7,570 bases of DNA, taken from contig CALDZQ010000071.1 of the NCBI GenBank assembly GCA_937944035.1, positions 1 to 7,570 of the forward strand. The letters run 5' to 3'. The notes beneath the pieces are model-generated. The model was not told where the DNA came from, did not search any database, and saw only the letters and a list, made by a program, of their open reading frames with translations. Within the stretch, counting starts at the first letter, position 1. The number at the start of each line of letters is the position of its first letter. Source of the stretch: an uncultured Neomegalonema sp. Its GTDB lineage: Bacteria; Pseudomonadota; Alphaproteobacteria; Rhodobacterales; Rhodobacteraceae. Positions 1 through 5,509 of this stretch are shown here, piece after piece. The position numbers and the translations under genes were made by a program.

Positions 1-1
1 A

Positions 2-250
2 GCGATCCCTGCGGGCGCACAATCGGGCAAACAATTCCGCCTGCGCGGCAAAGGGATGCCGGTCCTGCGCCAAAACCGCGAGGGCGACCTCTACATCGAA
101 GTCGGCGTAGAAACCCCCACCAACCTGACCAAGCGCCAGAAAGAATTGCTCGAAGAGTTCCAAAAGATCGGCGAAAGCAACAAAAACAGCCCCGAATCCG
201 ACGGCTTCTTCTCGCAAGTCAAAGAATTCTGGGGCCGGATGACGAGTTGA
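2..250 (+). CDS. dnaJ: Chaperone protein DnaJ, C-terminal fragment
   Basis: This is the last 82 codons of a gene that enters from the left edge, read in the frame starting at base 2 and ending at TGA 248-250. The start of the fragment (AIPAGAQSGKQFRLRGKGMP) matches the second substrate-binding beta domain of type I DnaJ/Hsp40. The following GDLYIEV segment and the helix TKRQKELLEEFQ match the end of that domain and the C-terminal dimerisation region. DnaJ is the cytoplasmic co-chaperone that delivers unfolded clients to DnaK and stimulates its ATPase. The J domain with its HPD motif and the zinc-binding CXXCXGXG repeats would lie upstream, outside the window, so I cannot check them. The gene is probably downstream of dnaK (family knowledge, not seen). 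A palindromic repeat begins 12 bases after the stop and may double as a transcript end. Confidence 0.95.
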   Translation, partial: AIPAGAQSGKQFRLRGKGMPVLRQNREGDLYIEVGVETPTNLTKRQKELLEEFQKIGESNKNSPESDGFFSQVKEFWGRMTS

Positions 251-262
251 GTTTTTTCCGCA

Positions 263-299
263 AATCCACCGTCACTCCGGCGCAGGCCGGAGTCCATTT
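263..299. repeat. REP-like palindromic repeat, copy 1
   Basis: A 37-base unit with a perfect hairpin at 274-293: arms ACTCCGGC and GCCGGAGT (8 bp) around a GCAG loop. It matches copy 2 at 636-672 in 34 of 37 positions, counted by eye, in the same orientation. The form resembles short dispersed intergenic REP elements of Proteobacteria. It sits just after dnaJ. With only two bases separating stem and a short T-rich stretch, it may weakly terminate dnaJ transcription, but no real T-run follows. Confidence 0.75.
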
Positions 300-421
300 C
301 TCAAATATCGTTAACAGATAACCATCTGAAAAAACCTGCGCACGTATCAGTCAGATGCGTCGTGACTATCGGCCCGTGGATTGCGTTGCAAAAATCCCGG
401 AGGGCAGGTTAAACTCTCATA

Positions 422-637
422 ATGACATCTAAACTATCAGACGCCATCAGCGCCGTTGAGAAACTGCCGCCGGATCAGCAGAACGAGATTGCCGATGCGA
501 TCTAGCTTGCTGTTCGCCGCTGCGAAATTGACGCTGCGCTTGCCGTGGGTGAAGACTCGTTGAAAAGTAGTGACGCGATACCTTTAGACGATGTTTTTTC
601 GCGTTATGCGCCTGAAAATTTTCGATATACGGTCTAA
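422..637 (+). pseudogene. Antitoxin-like small protein with in-frame TAG stop
   Basis: From ATG 422 the frame reads MTSKLSDAISAVEKLPPDQQ and continues NEIADAI before a TAG at 503-505 (codon 28). Past the TAG the same frame stays open to TAA 635-637 and reads CEIDAALAVGEDSLKSSDAI, then a PLDDVFSRYAPENFRYTV tail. Read through, it gives about 70 residues. The amphipathic N-terminal helix with a 'LP..QQ.EIA' pattern and the C-terminal 'EIDAAL...G....P..DVF' segment resemble small antitoxins of RelE/ParE-type toxin-antitoxin modules. The assignment rests on pattern memory only. Coding-like protein continues on both sides of a single stop, so a nonsense mutation is the simplest reading. No toxin gene follows; copy 2 of the repeat begins at its stop codon. 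There is no well-spaced Shine-Dalgarno: GGAGGG at 399-404 is 17 bases upstream. A weak promoter (TTGCAA 386-391, TAAACT 410-415) would give a nearly leaderless transcript. It could alternatively be a chance open frame. Confidence 0.55.
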
Positions 638-672
638 TCCGCTGTCACTCCGGCGAAGGCCGGAGTCCATTT
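636..672. repeat. REP-like palindromic repeat, copy 2
   Basis: Same unit and orientation as copy 1 (263-299). The hairpin at 647-666 has arms ACTCCGGC and GCCGGAGT with a GAAG loop. The first two bases of the repeat are the last two of the TAA closing the broken antitoxin-like frame. The two copies therefore bracket that frame as 37-base direct repeats 373 bases apart. Confidence 0.75.
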
Positions 673-700
673 TTGAACATTCTTTGATGGTTGCTTTCGA

Positions 701-730
701 TGGACCGATTGTCGGGGTAAGCCGTATACT
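701..730 (+). promoter_or_regulatory. Candidate sigma-70 promoter of dapB
   Basis: TATACT at 725-730 is a near-consensus -10 box (5 of 6). TGGACC at 701-706 fits a -35 box in 4 of 6 positions with an 18-base spacer. Transcription would start near 737, giving dapB a leader of about 32 bases with GGAGG at 756-760. The -35 match is modest. Confidence 0.5.
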
Positions 731-768
731 GCTACTTCAATCTGCCCAGACCACCGGAGGCGCAAACC

Positions 769-1587
769 ATGACCACCCCTCTCAACATCGTCATCAACGG
801 TGCGTCGGGCCGGATGGGGCAGATGCTTATCCGGCAGGTTCTTGATACCGACGGCGCGGCGCTTCATGCTGTTACCGAACGGGCGGGCCATGACTGGATC
901 GGGGCTGATATTGGCGAGGCGATGGGCCTTGGCCGCGCGCTTGGCGTAAAGGTCCATGACGACCCGCTGGAGGCAATCCTCGGCGCGCACGCGATGATCG
1001 ACTTCACCTCGCCCGACGCCACCGTCGCCCATGCCGATCTGGCCGCGCAGGCTAAGCTGGTCCACGTTATCGGCACGACGGGGTTCGCAGATACCCACCT
1101 GACCCGCCTCAGCGCCGCCGCCCGCCACGCCGTGCTGGTGCGCGCCGGAAACATGTCCCTCGGCGTCAATCTGCTGACGGTGCTGGCCGAAAAGGTCGCC
1201 CGCGCGCTGGACGAGGATTTCGACATCGAGGTTGTCGAATCCCATCACAATCAAAAAGTCGACGCCCCCTCCGGCACGGCCCTGATGCTGGGCGAAGCCG
1301 CCGCCGCAGGGCGCGGTGTCTCCCTCGCTGAGGCGTCAGACCGCGCCCGCGACGGCATCACAGGCGCACGAAAACGCGGTGACATCGGCTTCCACGCCAT
1401 TCGCGGCGGCGATGTCGTCGGCGAGCATGACGTGATCTTCGCCGCCGCCGGAGAGCGCATCGTCCTGCGCCATCTGGCCACCGACCGCCGCATCTTCGCA
1501 CGCGGTGCGCTGAAAGCCGCCCTGTGGGGGCGGGACCGCAAACCCGGCGAATACTCGATGCTGGACGTGCTCGGCCTTGCCGACTGA
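769..1587 (+). CDS. dapB: 4-hydroxy-tetrahydrodipicolinate reductase
   Basis: DapB reduces 4-hydroxy-tetrahydrodipicolinate with NAD(P)H to tetrahydrodipicolinate, the second committed step of the cytoplasmic diaminopimelate/lysine pathway. The 272-residue length is normal. The N-terminal Rossmann domain shows the nucleotide loop GASGRMG (11-17), then an E37-R38 pair at the end of the second strand. That pair corresponds to the E. coli residues linked to use of both NADH and NADPH. MIDFTSP (76-82) and GTTG (102-105) follow. The catalytic/substrate segment ESHHNQKVDAPSGTA (157-171) holds the HH pair (159-160), K163 and the DAPSGT loop. The C-terminal domain ends with the family-typical GEYSMLDVLGL. 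The start is supported by GGAGG at 756-760, 8 bases before ATG. Upstream is dnaJ plus the repeat-flanked region, downstream a 177-base structured gap, so dapB is probably transcribed alone. Key residues are intact and I see nothing unusual. Confidence 0.97.
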   Translation: MTTPLNIVINGASGRMGQMLIRQVLDTDGAALHAVTERAGHDWIGADIGEAMGLGRALGVKVHDDPLEAILGAHAMIDFTSPDATVAHADLAAQAKLVHVIGTTGFADTHLTRLSAAARHAVLVRAGNMSLGVNLLTVLAEKVARALDEDFDIEVVESHHNQKVDAPSGTALMLGEAAAAGRGVSLAEASDRARDGITGARKRGDIGFHAIRGGDVVGEHDVIFAAAGERIVLRHLATDRRIFARGALKAALWGRDRKPGEYSMLDVLGLAD

Positions 1588-1633
1588 CACGCGCTGCCAC
1601 CGGACGGGCATTACCGCAAGGCCGGGTCGCAAT

Positions 1634-1681
1634 AAGTTGCTCGCGTTGACTTAAGCAACTTTGTGGCTAATGATTGCTTAA
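1634..1681 (+). promoter_or_regulatory. Candidate kinase promoter with three overlapping inverted half-sites
   Basis: TTGACT (1646-1651) and AATGAT (1669-1674), 17 bases apart, form a plausible sigma-70 promoter. Overlaid on it are three related elements. AAGTTGCT (1634-1641) is the exact inverse of AGCAACTT (1654-1661). TTAAGCAA (1651-1658) is the exact inverse of TTGCTTAA (1674-1681). The middle element TTAAGCAACTT takes part in both 8-bp pairings, so the two stems exclude each other. As DNA, this looks like half-sites for a dimeric regulator straddling the -35 and -10 boxes. As RNA, only a transcript starting further upstream, for example from dapB, would contain it. Confidence 0.5.
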
Positions 1682-1696
1682 ATATTCAGTGCAACA

Positions 1697-1754
1697 CTTT
1701 CACGACATTCTGTAGCAGGGCGCTTCTTTGCGGGGCGCTCTACCGTCGTGAAAG
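1697..1754 (+). promoter_or_regulatory. 10-bp inverted repeat in the kinase leader, overlapping the weak RBS
   Basis: CTTTCACGAC (1697-1706) and GTCGTGAAAG (1745-1754) are perfect inverted repeats. The 38-base interval contains a direct repeat GGGCGCT (1718-1724, 1733-1739). The right arm contains GAAAG, the only ribosome-binding-like stretch before ATG 1765, 10 bases away. If transcribed, the stem would hide it. It may instead be a DNA operator; the long loop makes an RNA hairpin less certain. Confidence 0.5.
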
Positions 1755-1764
1755 CTGATCTGAC

Positions 1765-4710
1765 ATGCAAACTGAGACCACCGCACAAGACTTAAGCGTC
1801 GCCGAAGAAACGACCGGGCCGCGTTGCGGCGCGATACTGGACGAAATCGTGGCCACGATGGCCCAGGGTGTTGTGGTTTTTGACGCGAAATACATCGTGT
1901 TCTCGAATGAGAAGATCGCGGAAATCCTGGATGTCCCCGCGCATTTCTTCGTGCCGGGCCGGCCGTGGCGTGAGTTCATCCGCCATTCCTGCGAGCGGGG
2001 CGATTACGGCCCCGATGCGGTCCCGGACCAGATTTGCGAAAAATTCGCATCCCAACTCGCGGGTGACACGGTGCAGCAGACTTACCGCCTGCTCCCGAAC
2101 GGTATGCATGTCCGCGTCGATGCACAGCCCCGTGGCGATGGCGGCGGGATCATCACCTATACCAACATCACCGAGCAAATGGCCCTCACGGAACAGATTG
2201 AAACCGGCAAAGAACGGATCGAGCAATTCGCTCTGACCGCTTCGGACTGGCTGTGGCAAATCGATTCCGACCTGCGGTTCAGTTATTTCTCCGAAGGTGC
2301 AAAGAAGCTGTGCGGTGTCGACCCCGACAGTATGATCGGCAAAACCCGCATGGAACTGCCGCGACAGGAAAGCCAGAACGAGGCGTTCGATGAGCATTGG
2401 CAGCTTTTGCTCGACCGGCAGCCGTTCCGCGATTTCACTTACGAATACATCAACTCCGAGGGTGAGCTGATCTGGCTTGCGATCAGCGGCATCCCGCTGT
2501 TCACAAAAGAGGGTGATTTCGACGGCTATCTCGGCTCCGCACGGAACGTGACCGACATCGTCGAGCAAAAACAAAAGATCGAAGAGGTGCAGCGGAATCT
2601 GGAGATCACCGTCCACGCGCTTGACGCATCGCCCCTGGGCATCGTCGTGCGCTCCGGCTCGGAGGTCATATACGCGAATGCCTGCGCGTCGGATAGGCTG
2701 GAGGTTCCGGCCCAGATGCTGGAACGCGGCGCGGCGGTGAAGCCTGTCTACGAGCTTTTGGCATCGCGCGATTCGTTTGAGGGCGATCCCGCCGCCGCTG
2801 AGATTAAAGAGACGATCAAAAACGCCACCGACACACTCGCCGCGCTGCCCGGTCATGAGATAAAAACGCCGGGTGGCCGCACGCTGCGTGTGCAGACTGA
2901 GGAAGTTTCCGGCACGGTGATCGACACCTACACCGACATCACCGACCTGCGCACCGCCGAGCAAAGCGCTTCAAATGCAGACCGTGCGAAATCCGAATTC
3001 CTCGCCAATATGAGTCATGAAATCCGCACGCCGATGAATGGCGTTATGGGCATGGCCGAGCTGTTGTCGAAAACCAAACTCGATTCAAAGCAGAAGATGT
3101 TCACCGATGTGATCGTCAAATCCGGCGCGTCGCTGTTGACGATCATCAATGATGTTCTCGATTTCTCAAAGCTGGATGTCGGCCAGATGGAGCTGGACCC
3201 CGCGCCTTTCGTGCTCGCGGATGCCATCGAGGATGTGGCGACACTGATGTCGTCGAACGCATCCGAAAAAGGCGTCGAGCTGATCGTGCGCGTGGACCCC
3301 GGTTTGCCTGAGATGGTCGTCGGTGATGTGGGCCGTATCCGTCAGGTCGTCACAAACCTGATGGGCAATGCGATCAAGTTCACCAACGAGGGGCATGTCT
3401 TCGTCAACGTCCTGCCTGTCGGTACGTCGACGGTCGATGCGACCCAGCGCATTCATTTCGAGGTCAAAGACACCGGCATCGGCATCCCTGAATGCGATAT
3501 TCACAAAGTATTCGACAAGTTCTCACAGGTCGATTCCTCGGCAACGCGCCGCCATGAGGGAACCGGGCTGGGCCTCTCGATCTGCTCCTCGCTGATCGAG
3601 CTGATGGAAGGTGAGATCGGTGTGGACAGCACGGTCGGCGAAGGCTCGCGCTTTTGGTTCGAGATCGATGTTCCGATCCACGGCGAAGCCCGCGCCCTGC
3701 GCATTCCGTCCGATGTCTCCAACTCGCGTATTCTGGTGATTGACGACAATGCGGTGAACCGCGCGATTCTGAACGAGCAAACCGCAAACTGGAAATTTGA
3801 TACCGCAGCGGCTTCCGGCGGTGCGGAGGGGCTGGCGACGATGCGCGCGGCCCGGCGGCGGGGCATCTTCATCGATTGCGTCATTCTCGACTACCAGATG
3901 CCCGATGTGAACGGCGGCGATGTTGTCAGAGAGATGAAAGCGGACCCGCTGCTCAGCGATATTCCGGTTATCATGCTGACTTCTGTGGATGAAACCCAGG
4001 ACGGACAGTCATTCTCCTCGCTGGGTATCCAGAACCACCTCGTGAAACCGGCGCGGTCCTCGCTGTTGCTGGAGACAATCATCGAGGTGATCGAAACCGA
4101 CCGGGCCGCGAAACGGTCAATGGAGGGCGATGCGAAATTTCTCCCCGCCAACTGGCTGACCGGGGCGGACGCGATACCCCGGACTGAAGCAAAAGCCGCC
4201 GTGACCCGGCACGAATCCGATCTCACCACAGCTCCGGCGATGGCGACCGTCGTGTCGAAGTCTCCGAAACCCCCTGTGAACGATGATCCCGAACGGGTGT
4301 CATCCGTCGTCACCGCTTCAAAAATCGACATTCTTCTGTGCGAGGACAACGAGATCAACCAGATCGTTTTCACCCAGATTCTGGATGCCTCGCCCTTCAG
4401 CTACCGCATCGCCAATAACGGCCGCGAGGGTTTGGCGCTGTACGAGGCGATGAACCCGACGCTGATCCTGATGGATGTTTCCATGCCTCATATGAACGGC
4501 ATCGAAGCCAGCATCGAGATCCGCAAACGCGAGGGCGGGGGCGGGGAGCGCCGCACCCCCATCGTCGCCATCACCGCCCATGCGCTCAAGGGCGATATGG
4601 AGAAATGCTTTGAAGCGGGCATGGACGACTATCTCGCCAAGCCGGTCTCCTTCGACGCGCTGACCGCGAAGATCAATAAATGGATGAAAAAAGAGCAACA
4701 GCGCGCTTGA
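1765..4710 (+). CDS. Cytoplasmic hybrid sensor histidine kinase, PAS-PAS-PAS-HisKA-HATPase-REC-REC
   Basis: This 981-residue protein should sense an intracellular signal, autophosphorylate on histidine and pass phosphate to its own receiver domains. No signal peptide or membrane helix is visible. Domains in order: a PAS_7-like domain at about 25-135 (GVVVFD...SNEKIAEILDVP), a PAS domain at about 150-265 with a PAC-like end, and a third PAS_7-like domain at about 283-395. A short helix leads to the dimerisation domain with the phospho-acceptor H418 in MSHEIRTP. The ATPase domain has the N box around N531-N535, G1 DTGIGIP (569-575) and G2 GTGLGLS (599-605). Receiver 1 (655-778) keeps D660/D661, phospho-acceptor D709, T739 and K761. 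Receiver 2 (854-975) keeps E860/D861, D904, T937 and K959. Between them lies a polar, Pro/Ala/Thr-containing linker of about 70 residues. There is no HPt domain and no regulator gene next door, so the output partner must be encoded elsewhere, for example a ChpT-like phosphotransferase (inference). The start at ATG 1765 has only a weak GAAAG site upstream; later starts cannot be excluded. The cognate signal is unknown. Confidence 0.93.
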   Translation: MQTETTAQDLSVAEETTGPRCGAILDEIVATMAQGVVVFDAKYIVFSNEKIAEILDVPAHFFVPGRPWREFIRHSCERGDYGPDAVPDQICEKFASQLAGDTVQQTYRLLPNGMHVRVDAQPRGDGGGIITYTNITEQMALTEQIETGKERIEQFALTASDWLWQIDSDLRFSYFSEGAKKLCGVDPDSMIGKTRMELPRQESQNEAFDEHWQLLLDRQPFRDFTYEYINSEGELIWLAISGIPLFTKEGDFDGYLGSARNVTDIVEQKQKIEEVQRNLEITVHALDASPLGIVVRSGSEVIYANACASDRLEVPAQMLERGAAVKPVYELLASRDSFEGDPAAAEIKETIKNATDTLAALPGHEIKTPGGRTLRVQTEEVSGTVIDTYTDITDLRTAEQSASNADRAKSEFLANMSHEIRTPMNGVMGMAELLSKTKLDSKQKMFTDVIVKSGASLLTIINDVLDFSKLDVGQMELDPAPFVLADAIEDVATLMSSNASEKGVELIVRVDPGLPEMVVGDVGRIRQVVTNLMGNAIKFTNEGHVFVNVLPVGTSTVDATQRIHFEVKDTGIGIPECDIHKVFDKFSQVDSSATRRHEGTGLGLSICSSLIELMEGEIGVDSTVGEGSRFWFEIDVPIHGEARALRIPSDVSNSRILVIDDNAVNRAILNEQTANWKFDTAAASGGAEGLATMRAARRRGIFIDCVILDYQMPDVNGGDVVREMKADPLLSDIPVIMLTSVDETQDGQSFSSLGIQNHLVKPARSSLLLETIIEVIETDRAAKRSMEGDAKFLPANWLTGADAIPRTEAKAAVTRHESDLTTAPAMATVVSKSPKPPVNDDPERVSSVVTASKIDILLCEDNEINQIVFTQILDASPFSYRIANNGREGLALYEAMNPTLILMDVSMPHMNGIEASIEIRKREGGGGERRTPIVAITAHALKGDMEKCFEAGMDDYLAKPVSFDALTAKINKWMKKEQQRA

Positions 4711-4726
4711 GTGCATCCCCTGCCAA

Positions 4727-4757
4727 CCCTCCCCCCGCAAGCGGGGAGGGGGGCTTT
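4727..4757 (+). terminator. GC-rich terminator-like hairpin after the kinase gene
   Basis: The C-rich arm (4727-4739) and G-rich arm (4742-4753) form CCCCG/CGGGG around a CAAG loop, then one mismatch, then about five more pairs including one G-T. A short T stretch follows (4755-4757). It lies 17 bases after the kinase stop. The T-run is poor, and the same C-run/CAAG/G-run shape is common as a dispersed intergenic repeat in alphaproteobacteria, so it may be either or both. Confidence 0.6.
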
Positions 4758-4772
4758 ATCGCGCGCAACACC

Positions 4773-4808
4773 ACGGGCTTCTCTGAAGCGATTACCCTGC
4801 AAGCCCGT
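4773..4808. repeat. Inverted repeat in the gap before the lipoprotein gene
   Basis: ACGGGCTT (4773-4780) and AAGCCCGT (4801-4808) are perfect 8-bp inverted repeats with a 20-base loop. A competing small hairpin GCTTC/GAAGC sits at 4777-4789. The rest of 4758-4948 shows no convincing promoter: TTGACT at 4855-4860 lacks a -10 box at proper spacing. The role is unknown. Confidence 0.35.
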
Positions 4809-4948
4809 CAAATTCCGCCAAATCGCACGGGTTGAAACATTCGCTCCCAGCGTGTTGACTAGACCGTTACCGGAACCTCCGTCACTTATTGTTGCACGCC
4901 GGCCGAATGCGCGGGCGTGACCAAAACAGTTTTTGAGGGATATAAACC

Positions 4949-5395
4949 ATGAAGTTTTCCGCACTCATCGCGGTGGCCGCACTCGCGCTTTCCGGCTGCG
5001 CCGCAACATCGAACCAGTATAACACGCCATCGGCCGATGTCGCCAAGCCTGCCGCCAAGGTAAAAGCCGCGAAGTACCGCACGACGGCGCGGGGCACATT
5101 TGTCGGGGACAGCGATCACGTAACCTCCGGCACGGCAGAGGTTTTCCGCGACGCGACGGGCTGGAAGATCCGTCTTGGACCTGATTTCAGCCTTGATGGC
5201 GGTCCCGACCCGAAAGTCGCGCTCGGCAATGGCGCGTATGTGCCCGGCACGATCCTCGGCAAGCTCACCAGCCTGAACGGCGAGCAAATCTATGCGCTCA
5301 AGCCGGGTCTCGACATTGGCGATTACAACCAGATTTATATCTGGTGCGAACAGTTTAACGTGCCGCTCGGCCATGCCAACCTGACCTTGCTCTGA
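4949..5395 (+). CDS. DM13-domain lipoprotein
   Basis: A 148-residue exported protein. Residues 1-17 form a lipoprotein signal peptide: K2, a hydrophobic stretch ALIAVAALA, then the lipobox LSGC with the lipidated cysteine at 17. Residue +2 is alanine, so sorting to the outer membrane is expected. A low-complexity Ala/Lys linker (about 30-42) leads to a single DM13 domain at about 46-147. This shows GTF, H57, the SGTAEV motif, a GPDF..DGGPD segment, ILGKL, GEQIY, and the signature IWC (131-133) near the end, with FNVPLGHANL closing the domain. DM13 is proposed from comparative analysis to act in redox or electron transfer through the conserved cysteine (C133 here); no enzymatic reaction is established. 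The start is supported by GAGGG at 4935-4939, 9 bases before ATG. It appears monocistronic, with gaps of 238 bases upstream and 114 downstream. Partner oxidoreductases are not in view. Confidence 0.85.
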   Translation: MKFSALIAVAALALSGCAATSNQYNTPSADVAKPAAKVKAAKYRTTARGTFVGDSDHVTSGTAEVFRDATGWKIRLGPDFSLDGGPDPKVALGNGAYVPGTILGKLTSLNGEQIYALKPGLDIGDYNQIYIWCEQFNVPLGHANLTLL

Positions 5396-5398
5396 CAC

Positions 5399-5428
5399 GA
5401 TGCCGGTTGTTTGGCGACGGGCGGCATC
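5399..5428 (+). terminator. Weak hairpin after the lipoprotein stop
   Basis: GATGCCG (5399-5405) and CGGCATC (5422-5428) form a perfect 7-bp stem with a 16-base loop, three bases after the TGA. No T-run follows directly, so a terminator role is tentative. Confidence 0.35.
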
Positions 5429-5469
5429 ATCCGAATGTCGGTGCTTTATTTCCGTCGCCCGCCTCGCTA

Positions 5470-5505
5470 CGCTTGCTCTCCAATAAAGACACTTGGGAGC
5501 AAGCG
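5470..5505 (+). promoter_or_regulatory. Hairpin that includes the acyl-CoA synthetase RBS
   Basis: CGCTTGCTC (5470-5478) is exactly inverse to GAGCAAGCG (5497-5505). Two further pairs (one T-G) extend the stem to 11 bp around a 14-base A-rich loop. The ribosome binding site GGGAG (5495-5499), 10 bases before ATG 5510, lies wholly in the 3' arm. In mRNA this would limit ribosome access unless opened. A DNA operator for a dimeric repressor is the alternative reading. Confidence 0.6.
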
Positions 5506-5509
5506 ATTC

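Noticed and set aside
323..357. 7-bp inverted repeat CATCTGA / TCAGATG
   Set aside because: Short arms with a 21-base loop and no associated gene feature; compatible with chance.
634..1254. 206-codon minus-strand open frame opposite dapB
   Set aside because: It lies opposite a clear dapB gene in GC-rich sequence, has no recognisable protein pattern and is a shadow of the real coding frame.
1792..2964. 390-codon minus-strand open frame opposite the kinase
   Set aside because: Its length comes from GC-rich codon bias of the kinase gene; low-complexity composition and no domain pattern.
4711..4920. Small + strand frame starting at GTG just after the kinase
   Set aside because: It runs through the GC-rich terminator/repeat and gives a Pro/Arg-rich product with no Shine-Dalgarno; a typical spurious translation of an intergenic repeat.
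5411..5509. 33-codon N-terminal extension of the acyl-CoA synthetase from TTG 5411
   Set aside because: No RBS before TTG, the extension includes the RBS hairpin, and the sequence from ATG 5510 matches the expected family start.
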